Shown: piece after piece, positions 34,989 through 43,357 of the stretch
Numbering within the stretch: the first letter of the stretch is position 1
Layout: the number at the start of each line of letters is the position of its first letter
Assembly (NCBI GenBank): GCA_027082925.1
Contig: JALWTD010000018.1
Location: 1 to 64,000 of the forward strand
Source of the DNA: Flavobacteriaceae bacterium
Lineage (GTDB): Bacteria > Bacteroidota > Bacteroidia > Flavobacteriales > Flavobacteriaceae
Reading direction: 5' to 3'
DNA length: 64,000 nt
Translations under genes and position numbers: made by a program
Notes under the pieces: generated by a model
What the model was told of the DNA's origin: nothing
Database searches by the model: none
Seen by the model: the letters and a program-made list of their open reading frames with translations, nothing else

Positions 34989-36530
34989 ATGGCAAAACAA
35001 GAAGATCAATTTAAAAAGGTAGTTTCACACGCAAAGGAATACGGATATGTATTTCAATCAAGTGAAATTTATGACGGATTAAGTGCCGTTTATGATTATG
35101 CACAAAACGGTGTTGAATTAAAGAAGAATATTAGAAACTATTGGTGGAAAGCAATGGTGCAAATGCATGAAAATATTGTAGGTATAGACGCCGCAATTTT
35201 TATGCATCCAACAACTTGGAAAGCATCGGGGCATGTAGATGCTTTTAACGATCCCTTAATTGACAATAAAGATTCCAAAAAACGATATAGAGCAGACGTA
35301 CTTATTGAAGATTATGTGGCAAAGCTGGAAGCAAAAATTGAGAAAGAAGTTAAAAAAGCGACAAAGCGTTTTGGAGAAGCGTTTGATAAAGAGCAGTTTT
35401 TAGCAACAAACCCAAGAGTAGTAGCTTATAAAGAAAAAGGAGAAGCTATTTTAAAACGAATGGGTAAATCTTTAGAAAATGAAGATTTAGCCGATGTAAA
35501 AGCCCTTATAGAAGAGCTAGAAATAGCGTGCCCGTTGTCAGGTTCTAAAAATTGGACAGATGTGAAGCAGTTTAACCTTATGTTTGGAACTAAATTAGGA
35601 GCTTCTGCTGATACGGCAATGGATTTGTATTTGCGTCCTGAAACTGCACAAGGAATATTTGTAAACTTTTTGAATGTGCAAAAAACCGGAAGAATGAAAA
35701 TACCATTTGGTATTGCCCAAACCGGAAAAGCTTTTAGAAACGAAATAGTTGCTCGTCAGTTTATTTTTAGAATGCGTGAGTTTGAACAAATGGAAATGCA
35801 ATTTTTTGTTCGCCCCGGCACTCAAAAAGAATGGTATGAGAAATGGAAAGAAACCCGATTAAAATGGCACTTGTCATTAGGTATGGGCGAAGAAAATTAT
35901 CGTTTTCATGACCACGAAAAACTAGCTCATTACGCAGATGCTGCAGCCGATATCGAATTTAAATTCCCTTTTGGATTTAAAGAACTGGAAGGAATTCATT
36001 CTAGAACCGACTTCGATTTATCTAGTCATGAAAAACACTCAGGTAAAAAGCTGCAATACTTTGATCCGGAGTTAAACGAACGATATATACCTTATGTTGT
36101 AGAAACATCTATTGGTCTAGATAGAATGTTTTTAGCTGTTTTCTCACATTCTTTACAAGAAGAAACATTAGAAAACGGGACCACACGTACCGTATTAAAA
36201 TTACCTGCTGTTTTAGCCCCAACAAAAGCAGCCGTTTTACCATTGGTTAAAAAAGATGGTTTGCCAGAAATAGCTCGTAAAATTGTGAACGACTTAAAAT
36301 GGGATTTTAACGTAGCTTACGATGAAAAAGATGCTGTTGGAAGACGCTATAGACGCCAAGACGCTGCCGGAACACCATTTTGTATTACGGTAGATCACGA
36401 TACGCTAAAAGACAATACAGTTACCATTCGCTATAGAGATACTATGGAACAAAAAAGAGTTAAAATTGAAGAATTACGCTCTTTGATAAATGAAGAAGTA
36501 GCTATAAAAAATTGGTTGATGAGAATGTAG
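34989..36530 (+). CDS. glyS: Glycyl-tRNA synthetase (single-chain, dimeric type)
   Basis: 513 residues. Class II synthetase of the archaeal/eukaryotic-like alpha2 type, as in all Bacteroidota. Motif 1 region, motif 2 (FRNEIVARQFIFRMREFEQMEMQFF) and motif 3 (IGLDRMFLAVF) are present, as is the anticodon-binding C-terminal domain (about 405-513). It charges tRNA-Gly. The PETAQGIFVNF motif for glycine recognition is intact. A transcript that is leaderless or nearly so is likely from the promoter position. A terminator follows. Confidence 0.96.
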   Translation: MAKQEDQFKKVVSHAKEYGYVFQSSEIYDGLSAVYDYAQNGVELKKNIRNYWWKAMVQMHENIVGIDAAIFMHPTTWKASGHVDAFNDPLIDNKDSKKRYRADVLIEDYVAKLEAKIEKEVKKATKRFGEAFDKEQFLATNPRVVAYKEKGEAILKRMGKSLENEDLADVKALIEELEIACPLSGSKNWTDVKQFNLMFGTKLGASADTAMDLYLRPETAQGIFVNFLNVQKTGRMKIPFGIAQTGKAFRNEIVARQFIFRMREFEQMEMQFFVRPGTQKEWYEKWKETRLKWHLSLGMGEENYRFHDHEKLAHYADAAADIEFKFPFGFKELEGIHSRTDFDLSSHEKHSGKKLQYFDPELNERYIPYVVETSIGLDRMFLAVFSHSLQEETLENGTTRTVLKLPAVLAPTKAAVLPLVKKDGLPEIARKIVNDLKWDFNVAYDEKDAVGRRYRRQDAAGTPFCITVDHDTLKDNTVTIRYRDTMEQKRVKIEELRSLINEEVAIKNWLMRM

Positions 36531-36549
36531 TTTTTCTACACCAGAAAGG

Positions 36550-36581
36550 AAACTCCATAGAAGTAATAACCTATGGAGTTT
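36550..36581. terminator. Bidirectional terminator between glyS and the DUF3575-like gene
   Basis: A perfect 11-bp stem (36550-36560 with 36571-36581) with a 10-base loop; T run on the plus strand, and convergent genes on either side. Confidence 0.85.
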
Positions 36582-36595
36582 TTTTATGACAAAAC

Positions 36596-37147
36596 TTATT
36601 GAAATCGATACCCGATAGAAATACCACCTCTACCAACAACTTCAATATCACTATTGTTTAAAAGATCTCTTCCAATACCAAAATAAAATTCAGCTACAAA
36701 ACCTCTTTTAGTTACAAATTTAGCTCCTGCCGAGATACCAACGGCTAAGTCGGTGTAATTATTTTCAATAGCCACAGAATCGTAAGGAGGAAAATCGGCA
36801 TATAAATAGGAGTAATCTTTTCCGGAGTGTAACATTCCAAAGGCTTCAACAAAAAATCCTTGTGCGTGTTTATCGGAAAAAAAATGACGATAATAAGGTG
36901 TTACAGAAAAAGTTCTATATTCATCTAAACCATCAATAGTAGGGTCAAGGCTTATTAAAACAGAAACACCTAAAGAAGCTTCTTCATTTATAATTCTTTC
37001 GTAAGCTATGTCCATCCACTTAAAAACAACGAGGTTAGACATGTTTATTTTTAATTCGTTTTTTTTGTAAGAACTTTCGCTTTTTTCTTGTGCAAAACCT
37101 GAGACACAAATACCAACAAGAAAAAGGGTAATAACAATTTTTTTCAT
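36596..37147 (-). CDS. Small outer-membrane beta-barrel protein (DUF3575-like)
   Basis: 183 residues. A signal peptide ends at SGFAQ (about 19). The mature part is a short barrel: ELKINMSNLVVFKWMDIAYERI, FSVTPYYRHFFS and a final strand GGISIGYRFQ. The pattern fits DUF3575 proteins of Bacteroidota. Function unknown. It lies 63 bases after the large outer-membrane protein gene on the same strand. Confidence 0.75.
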   Translation of the reverse strand: MKKIVITLFLVGICVSGFAQEKSESSYKKNELKINMSNLVVFKWMDIAYERIINEEASLGVSVLISLDPTIDGLDEYRTFSVTPYYRHFFSDKHAQGFFVEAFGMLHSGKDYSYLYADFPPYDSVAIENNYTDLAVGISAGAKFVTKRGFVAEFYFGIGRDLLNNSDIEVVGRGGISIGYRFQ

Positions 37148-37210
37148 ATTATATTTTTACAATTATTGGTAAATATAATTTCAATAATTGATAGATACAA
37201 CAACTTTTAG

Positions 37211-40200
37211 TTAAAAAAGAGCTTTTAGTTGAATGGTTCCGGTATGAATAGTTTTTGAAGTTTCACTTTTTCTGCCTAAATAGTTAATATCTAAATGTAA
37301 AAATGAATTTATTTGTTGCTGAAATAAAAAGCTCCAAGTATAGTTTTTACCATTTTGAAGCCCTTCTAACATTTGATAGGCAACAGGAGAATTTACATTT
37401 CCGGAAAAACGATTGTTAAAAAGATTTAAAGAAGCTTTTAACATTCTTCTTTTATGGTTGGAGTAGTTTATTTCAACGCCTATTTTTTGAAGTTTTAAAG
37501 TTTCAAATAAACCGATTAGATTCTCTTTGTTTTTAAATTCGTAAAAGAGAGAGAAGTAAGCGTTTTCATTGTAATAATACGATAGTTTTGGATAAACTTG
37601 ATAGTTTTCGAGTTTGTAATTTCTATTGATATAATTGAGTGAATTTGTACTGTTTTTTGAGGTTCCAATATTAAAATTAACTAACCAAAAATCGCCTAAT
37701 TTATGCTCAAATTTAATTTGATGCATACTTATTTTATTTTCTAAATCATCAATTGTAGAAGTATTTTTATTTTGTGATTTTATAAATAAATAGGTGGTTG
37801 AAAAATGCTTTTTCCCTTTGTTAAAATAAAGGCTGTTATTAATATTAAAATTAAGAGCAAGTAACTTGTCGTTACCAATATCAAAAGGATTAAAATTAAA
37901 TTGATTTCCTATTTTTTGTTTTTTATTATCTACTAAAATAAATGATTGATTGTAAAAATGTGATACGAATTTTTTAAATCCTTTTTTAGTATTCCATTGT
38001 TGCGGATTTACAATAAAGGTTTGCGAAAATTTATTTTGATGTGTGGCAATGTAATTTATAGTAGGCAAAAATATACGCAAGTATGTTGCTTGATCTGGAA
38101 ATTGTGCAATTTCAAACTCATTTAATTCTTTAACGCCGTTGTTGTTATAATCAATCCACGTGTAAAACCCTTGACCAGGCTCAGTTTCAATGTAAGCAAA
38201 ATCTTGTTGTGGTAAGGTTCCTGAAAGTGTTTGATAGGTAGTGTTTAAGGTTAAAAATTGATGAAAAAGTTGTTGTTTATAAACAATTTTTGAATTTAGT
38301 GATTCCTCATTTTCATAGTTTGTGTTTTTAACGGTTCTATAATTAACATAGCTAGTAAGTGTGGCGTATTTATTTTTAATTAGGCTCGATTTAACAAAAA
38401 AGGTTTTGGCTTTGTTTACCTGACTTAATTTACCATTTTGAACACTGTCGGTAGTTCTATAAATAACACCTGCAGAGGTATAAACATTAGAAGAATCACC
38501 TATTCCTATTAAAAATTTATACTCGTTATATTTATGGCTTAAATTAGAAAGTGTGTTGGTGGTTAGTAATGTTCGCTCGTTATTTTCAGCATTTAAATCA
38601 AACTCAACCCAACTTTTAGATAAATTTAATTTTGATTGAATGTAGTTTCTTAAAAAAGAGGATTTTTCAATAGTAGATTCACTGTTTAGAAGACTGCTAT
38701 TTACGTTAATACTTATATTTTTATGAGTTAAATCACCGGTTAGTAAATGTCTAATTCCTTCAAATTTATTTCCAAAAGACAACGATTCAAAAGTGTAATT
38801 TACATGACCAGATTTGGCATTTGAAAGTGTCATATTTGACCTTATTAATCTTTGATTTCCTTCACGTTCGTTAGCTGTAATATTCCAATCTCTATCAAAT
38901 TCTACACTTTGAATACGTTCAATACTTTTAAAGTGTGTATCAATATAGTCAAGTAAAAAATTACTTTTTAGCGACCATTTTTTCTGAAAAAATAGTTGAC
39001 TCCAATTTAATTTTGCAGCCATTCCTTCATTAAAACGATCGTCTATTTTTGAAAATAAATTTAGGTCGTTATTACTAAAAGCAATTTCGGTATTAATAGT
39101 GGTTTTATTTATAGGTTTGTACGAAGCTTTAAAAACAGCTAGTTGTAATTTGTTGGGTGCAATAAGCTGAATGACAGGATTGTAGTCTCCTGCATTTTCA
39201 CCAACAAACTCATACACTTTTCCAACGGCAATAACTTCTTTTAAAGCGTAATTTCCCATATGTTCTCCAACATAACTAAAAGAAACATGGTATAAAACAT
39301 CATTTTGGCTTGTAGAATATTCAAACACCTCGGTTGTACCAATAAGTGTTTTTTTGTACAAAATTTTGTTTTCAGAAAACACATCTTCATATGCAGATGG
39401 AGTCACCATTAAACTAGTATCATTTCCGGCATTGGAAAGGATAAGTTTTTGTTCATCGGTTAAAATTTGGTCTAACGGTTGATTTTTAAGGTCGTTTTCA
39501 TTGTAAAAATAACCACTTAATTGTAGTTTATTATTGTTGGTTTTATAATTAATACTGTTATACGTTATAAATCGTGTGTAAATCCTATCGGTAAATTGGT
39601 ATTCGGCAGTAATTCTCATATCTGCAGTAATAGGAAAGGTTGTAGAAAATGTAATTTCGCCGGTATTATAGTCTATAATATAATCGTTATTTTCGCCTCT
39701 TTTTAGCAATTGTCCATTCACATAAATTTGTTCTGTTCCGGCCAATATTAACACGTATGTATTGTTCGTTAAGTCGGTTAGCTTGTACGGACCTTGATTT
39801 CCTTCTTGGCCGTTAAAGTTTATTTTTTTGTATTTCCCTCTAACAACAGCTCCAGAAGTGTTTACCGTAATTTCCGATTTTTTATTAGAAATGGTCGCAT
39901 TTAAATTTAGTCCGGCTACTTTTTTATTAAAGCGTAGGTAAGAAGTTTCGTTGTTGTTTAAATAAATATCTCCGGCATTTATTTTCCATTTTTTACTAGA
40001 TAACTCTATAAAAACCCTTTCAAATTCATTTAGTTTAAATGTATTTCCATTTTCTTGAATAGGAATATTTGTGTCAACTATAGACGCTTTTAGCATTACA
40101 TTTTCAGAAATTTTTCCTGAAATTTGTAAATCTAGTGTAGCATTTACAACGGCATTTTGATTGTTTCCTACCGTAACACCGCGGGCAATAGTTCCGGTAG

Positions 40201-40609
40201 TATTTAATCCGTCAAAAGGTTTGTACGGAATTTTTTTCTGATTTGACGTTAAGGCGTATAACAGTGATTGGTTGGTTGCCTTCGGAACAATAATTTTCTC
40301 ATCTATTTTAAAATATTTTTTAGTCAAAAAAGAAGGGTACGAAAAGTACTCAACAATAACCTTGTTAGGTTTGGGGTTTTTGGTAAACACAAGTAAGGCT
40401 TTTGAAAAATCAATATAGTAATAGCTTGTATCAATTTTCTTTTTTTCAGGTGTTAAAACGTTAAAGTGTAAAGAGCTTATACTTACGGTGTCAATTTTAA
40501 CACTGTCGTTTTTTACCAAAAAAGATTTTGTATGGAATCTTTTGGAGTGTGACTGCGCGTACATTCCGAAGCTAAAAACAAGTGCAAAAAAGAATAAAGT
40601 TTTTTTCAT
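37211..40609 (-). CDS. Very large outer-membrane beta-barrel protein of unknown function
   Basis: 1132 residues. A signal peptide ends at GMYAQ (about 19). The N-terminal part (about 30-130) is beta-rich and soluble-like, then TTGTIARGVTVGNNQNAV leads into a long run of alternating strands that continues to the end (QLKALF, terminal Phe). No TonB plug or carboxypeptidase-D domain is seen, which argues against a TonB receptor. Near residues 810-830 a DYNNNGVKELNEFE segment looks like a calcium-binding loop of the kind found in such barrels. Size and layout suggest a 26-or-more-strand barrel. Neighbours give no clue to function. Confidence 0.7.
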   Translation of the reverse strand: MKKTLFFFALVFSFGMYAQSHSKRFHTKSFLVKNDSVKIDTVSISSLHFNVLTPEKKKIDTSYYYIDFSKALLVFTKNPKPNKVIVEYFSYPSFLTKKYFKIDEKIIVPKATNQSLLYALTSNQKKIPYKPFDGLNTTGTIARGVTVGNNQNAVVNATLDLQISGKISENVMLKASIVDTNIPIQENGNTFKLNEFERVFIELSSKKWKINAGDIYLNNNETSYLRFNKKVAGLNLNATISNKKSEITVNTSGAVVRGKYKKINFNGQEGNQGPYKLTDLTNNTYVLILAGTEQIYVNGQLLKRGENNDYIIDYNTGEITFSTTFPITADMRITAEYQFTDRIYTRFITYNSINYKTNNNKLQLSGYFYNENDLKNQPLDQILTDEQKLILSNAGNDTSLMVTPSAYEDVFSENKILYKKTLIGTTEVFEYSTSQNDVLYHVSFSYVGEHMGNYALKEVIAVGKVYEFVGENAGDYNPVIQLIAPNKLQLAVFKASYKPINKTTINTEIAFSNNDLNLFSKIDDRFNEGMAAKLNWSQLFFQKKWSLKSNFLLDYIDTHFKSIERIQSVEFDRDWNITANEREGNQRLIRSNMTLSNAKSGHVNYTFESLSFGNKFEGIRHLLTGDLTHKNISINVNSSLLNSESTIEKSSFLRNYIQSKLNLSKSWVEFDLNAENNERTLLTTNTLSNLSHKYNEYKFLIGIGDSSNVYTSAGVIYRTTDSVQNGKLSQVNKAKTFFVKSSLIKNKYATLTSYVNYRTVKNTNYENEESLNSKIVYKQQLFHQFLTLNTTYQTLSGTLPQQDFAYIETEPGQGFYTWIDYNNNGVKELNEFEIAQFPDQATYLRIFLPTINYIATHQNKFSQTFIVNPQQWNTKKGFKKFVSHFYNQSFILVDNKKQKIGNQFNFNPFDIGNDKLLALNFNINNSLYFNKGKKHFSTTYLFIKSQNKNTSTIDDLENKISMHQIKFEHKLGDFWLVNFNIGTSKNSTNSLNYINRNYKLENYQVYPKLSYYYNENAYFSLFYEFKNKENLIGLFETLKLQKIGVEINYSNHKRRMLKASLNLFNNRFSGNVNSPVAYQMLEGLQNGKNYTWSFLFQQQINSFLHLDINYLGRKSETSKTIHTGTIQLKALF

Positions 40610-40642
40610 TTTTTAAACTAACGTTGTAAAGTTAACAATAGT

Positions 40643-41125
40643 TTAAAATAACGACTGTTGTGGTGAAGGGTTTTCGTGTTCAAGCAACCATTTTTTTCGC
40701 CATAACCCTCCAGCATAACCAACCATTTCGCCATTGCTACCAATAACTCTATGGCAAGGAATAAGTATCCATATTGGGTTTTTTCCATTGGCAGAAGCTA
40801 TTGCTCTAATGGCTTTTGGATTTCCCATTTTTTTTGCTTGTGCTAAATATGTAATGGTTTTTCCGTAAGGAATTTTCGTTAACTCATTCCATACTTGTTT
40901 TTGAAATGTAGTTCCTGCCGGATTTAACTTTACGTCAAAGCTTTTACGTTGTGCACTAAAATATTCATCTAGCTGTTGTACACAATTTTGTAGATATTCA
41001 GGAGTTTTAGTGTTGGTATCAAAAACTTCATCGGTTAAGGTAACGGCAGTAATTCCGGAAGCATTTCCTGTAATTTTAGCAGTTCCTATAGGCGTTTTGT
41101 AATATGTTGTTTGATTAGATTCCAA
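40643..41125 (-). CDS. ogt: Methylated-DNA--protein-cysteine methyltransferase
   Basis: 160 residues. It removes methyl groups from O6-methylguanine by transfer to its own Cys124, in the intact IPCHRVIG motif. The helix-turn-helix IPYGKTITYLAQAKKMG and RAIASANGKNP with the arginine finger are present; an N-terminal ribonuclease-like domain (about 1-75) completes it. It overlaps tatD by 11 bases, so two DNA-maintenance genes are translated together. The window also encodes a Cys-less relative at 12294-12638. Confidence 0.95.
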   Translation of the reverse strand: MESNQTTYYKTPIGTAKITGNASGITAVTLTDEVFDTNTKTPEYLQNCVQQLDEYFSAQRKSFDVKLNPAGTTFQKQVWNELTKIPYGKTITYLAQAKKMGNPKAIRAIASANGKNPIWILIPCHRVIGSNGEMVGYAGGLWRKKWLLEHENPSPQQSLF

Positions 41126-41882
41126 AAACGGTTTTTGAGTTTTGGGTTGTTATGTGAGCAACTTCTTCAGGAGTTAAATTGTAAATTTTACTCACCTTAT
41201 TTAATACATTTACAATGTAGCTACTTTCATTTCGTTTTCCTCTATAAGGAGTAGGAGCCAAATAGGGGGCATCGGTTTCTAAAACAATATATTTAAGAGG
41301 TATGCTGTTTAAAAATTGATCTATTTTTCCATTTTTGAAGGTTACAACGCCTCCTATACCTAACTTCATATTGTAAGATATTGCTTTTTCAGCTTGTTCT
41401 AGGTTCCCGGTAAAGCAATGAAAAATTCCAAAAAGGTTATCGCCTTTGGTTTCTTCTAAAACTTCAAATACTTCGTTAAAGGCATCTCTACAATGTATTA
41501 CTATTGGAAGTTTTTTTTCTTTTGCCCATTCAATTTGTAATTTAAAAGCATCTTGTTGCTCTTTTAAAAAAGAGTTATCCCAATATAAATCAATTCCTAT
41601 TTCACCCACACCATAAAAAGGTCTTTTATCTAACCAACTTTTTACAAAGGCAAGTTCTTCTTGAACGTTTTTAGTTACATGAGTTGGGTGTAATCCCATC
41701 AATAAAAACATATTTTCAGGATATGCTTTTTCTAAACTCAACATGCTCTCAAAATAAGAGGAGTCAATAGCAGGAATAAAAAATCTAGAAACACCGGTAT
41801 CTATAGCTCGTTTAATTACAATATCTCGGTCTTCATTAAATTGTTCACTGTATAAATGTGTATGCGTATCAGTTATAACCAT
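41115..41882 (-). CDS. tatD: TatD family metal-dependent DNase
   Basis: 255 residues, TIM-barrel amidohydrolase fold. Metal-binding motifs: DTHTHLYS near the start, GEIGIDLYWD with the bridging Glu, PIVIHCRDA, GIFHCFTG and ETDAPYLAP. Members are 3'-5' DNases acting on single-stranded DNA and in quality control. First gene of the pair with ogt. Its promoter core lies 4 bases before the ATG, as for glyS. Confidence 0.95.
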   Translation of the reverse strand: MVITDTHTHLYSEQFNEDRDIVIKRAIDTGVSRFFIPAIDSSYFESMLSLEKAYPENMFLLMGLHPTHVTKNVQEELAFVKSWLDKRPFYGVGEIGIDLYWDNSFLKEQQDAFKLQIEWAKEKKLPIVIHCRDAFNEVFEVLEETKGDNLFGIFHCFTGNLEQAEKAISYNMKLGIGGVVTFKNGKIDQFLNSIPLKYIVLETDAPYLAPTPYRGKRNESSYIVNVLNKVSKIYNLTPEEVAHITTQNSKTVFGI

Positions 41883-41886
41883 AGCA

Positions 41887-41894
41887 CAAAAGTA
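41887..41894 (-). promoter_or_regulatory. -7 promoter element of tatD-ogt, 4 bases from the ATG
   Basis: Minus-strand TACTTTTG followed by TGCT and the ATG at 41882; predicts a leaderless or nearly leaderless mRNA. Confidence 0.6.
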
Positions 41895-41932
41895 ACAGTT
41901 CGGTAGCTATATAAAAAATAGCTTCTTAATTT

Positions 41933-42655
41933 TTATAATTTGTCTAATAAATCTTGTGCTTTGTTGTACTCAGGAGCGCTTTGAGGAATGATTTTTAAAA
42001 GTTGTTTGCAGGCAATGTACTTTTTTTGTTTAAGTAAGCTTAAAGCTTTATACCAAACAGCAGTACTTGATAAAGAAGATGTTCCGGTGCTAATTTTATC
42101 AAAAATAGCTTCGGCTTCGTAATAATTTCCTAACTCTAGTAAGCAGATACCTTTGTATAGTTGGATTTCGGTATCGGTTAAATAAATATTCGATAAAAAG
42201 GTAAGTTCTTTTAAAGCTTCTTCATAGTTTTTTGAATTAAAAGCTTCTTCGGCTCTTGAAAAGGCTTCATTATTTTCGCCTCTAACCACTAATTCTAATG
42301 CGTTATGGTTTGCATAATCATTATAACTAGGAGTGTTGTTGTTAAAAACAAAAAGACCTACAATTATTGCAATACTGGCAGCAATCATTAAATTTTTATA
42401 GGTTTTTAACTCAATTACCTTTCCTTTTTTTGTAATGTGCTTATTTCCAAGTTTTGTAAGTGTTTTGCGTAAATTTTGTTCCTCTCCTTCGTTGCTGAAT
42501 TTTGAGGATAACGAAGTATTTAGCGCTTTATAAATTTCAAATTCTTCTTTTAAATTGGCATTTGTATTTAATTTTTCTTCAAAGTGTTTTTTTTCTTCAG
42601 AAGAAAGCTCATTGCTAATGTAATTTTCAAATTCTATATAATTGCTGTCGTTCAT
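41933..42655 (-). CDS. Membrane-spanning TPR protein, probable anti-sigma factor
   Basis: 240 residues. The cytoplasmic N-terminus (about 1-85) has the pattern of Bacteroidota anti-sigma domains: an acidic YIEFENYISNELSSEEKKHFEE helix followed by LKEEFEIYKAL. One membrane helix follows (about 87-105, NLMIAASIAIIVGLFVF), then periplasmic TPR-like helices (about 120-235; EEALKELTFLSNIYL, YEAEAIFDKIS). It starts one base after the stop of the ECF sigma factor gene, the classical sigma/anti-sigma arrangement. I infer that it holds the sigma factor at the membrane and senses envelope state or a partner through the TPRs. No zinc-binding HxxxCxxC is present. Confidence 0.75.
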   Translation of the reverse strand: MNDSNYIEFENYISNELSSEEKKHFEEKLNTNANLKEEFEIYKALNTSLSSKFSNEGEEQNLRKTLTKLGNKHITKKGKVIELKTYKNLMIAASIAIIVGLFVFNNNTPSYNDYANHNALELVVRGENNEAFSRAEEAFNSKNYEEALKELTFLSNIYLTDTEIQLYKGICLLELGNYYEAEAIFDKISTGTSSLSSTAVWYKALSLLKQKKYIACKQLLKIIPQSAPEYNKAQDLLDKL

Positions 42656-42656
42656 T

Positions 42657-43238
42657 TTAATACTTTTTTAATTGATGAAATGCCTTAGCATTTTTTACAA
42701 GCTTGGTTAATTGTCCCATACACTGTGATTTTTTCTTACGAGCATATCCGTAAGTTACACCCAATAATTCAGCAACTTTTTCCATCGACTTAATTTTAAA
42801 AGTTGTTTTTAACAGCTCTTGACATTTTTCTCCAAGCTTTTTAAACATAGTGTCAAAAAGTTGTTGTTGTTCCTCAAAAATTTCAGTTTCTTCAACTTGT
42901 TGCTCCTCTATGTCACTTATAGATGTTTCATCTTCTAAAATTGTTACCCTATTTACGCCTCTTTTTTTAAGCTCGTTTAACCACTTACGTTTACATAATA
43001 AAAAAAAGTACGCATCAAAAGGGCAGGTAAGCACCAAATTTTTTTCTTTAGCCTGATGATAAATAGTAACTAAAGTTTCTTGAATAATATCTTGCGCATC
43101 GTCAGCACTCCCACTATTTTTTTTGATATATGAAATTATTTTAGGGGTAAATAACTCATATATTTTAGATAAAACACGACTGTTATTTGTTAACAATGCT
43201 TCTATATATATATGGTCTGAGTGTGGCTTTAATGTCAT
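42657..43238 (-). CDS. ECF-type RNA polymerase sigma factor
   Basis: 193 residues. Sigma region 2 (about 20-90) has DDAQDIIQETLVTIYHQA and FDAYFFLLCKRKWLNELKKRG. An acidic linker (about 100-120) leads to region 4 (about 125-185), whose helix-turn-helix reads KVAELLGVTYGYARKKKSQC. It directs RNA polymerase to a small regulon. It is followed directly by the probable anti-sigma gene and is divergent from the lipoprotein gene at 43358, which is likely to be among its targets. The region 4 and linker resemble the ECF factors often seen with TPR/CHAT genes in flavobacteria (from memory, not checked). Confidence 0.92.
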   Translation of the reverse strand: MTLKPHSDHIYIEALLTNNSRVLSKIYELFTPKIISYIKKNSGSADDAQDIIQETLVTIYHQAKEKNLVLTCPFDAYFFLLCKRKWLNELKKRGVNRVTILEDETSISDIEEQQVEETEIFEEQQQLFDTMFKKLGEKCQELLKTTFKIKSMEKVAELLGVTYGYARKKKSQCMGQLTKLVKNAKAFHQLKKY

Positions 43239-43283
43239 TATTAGTAATTAATTGTGAGCTAATTTAAATTTTTTTTATGAAAA

Positions 43284-43292
43284 GGGGGTAAC
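43284..43292 (+). promoter_or_regulatory. Candidate ECF -35 element in the divergent region
   Basis: A GC-rich block GGGGGTAAC stands out in a 119-base intergenic region that is otherwise A/T. ECF promoters often carry a GTAAC/GGAAC-like -35; TGATATG about 17 bases downstream could be the -10. It would drive the lipoprotein gene at 43358. Inferred only. Confidence 0.35.
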
Positions 43293-43357
43293 AAAAAATA
43301 AAACCTGTTGATATGTTAGTGTAAAACAAATTTAAAAACAATTAAAAAATTATAGTA

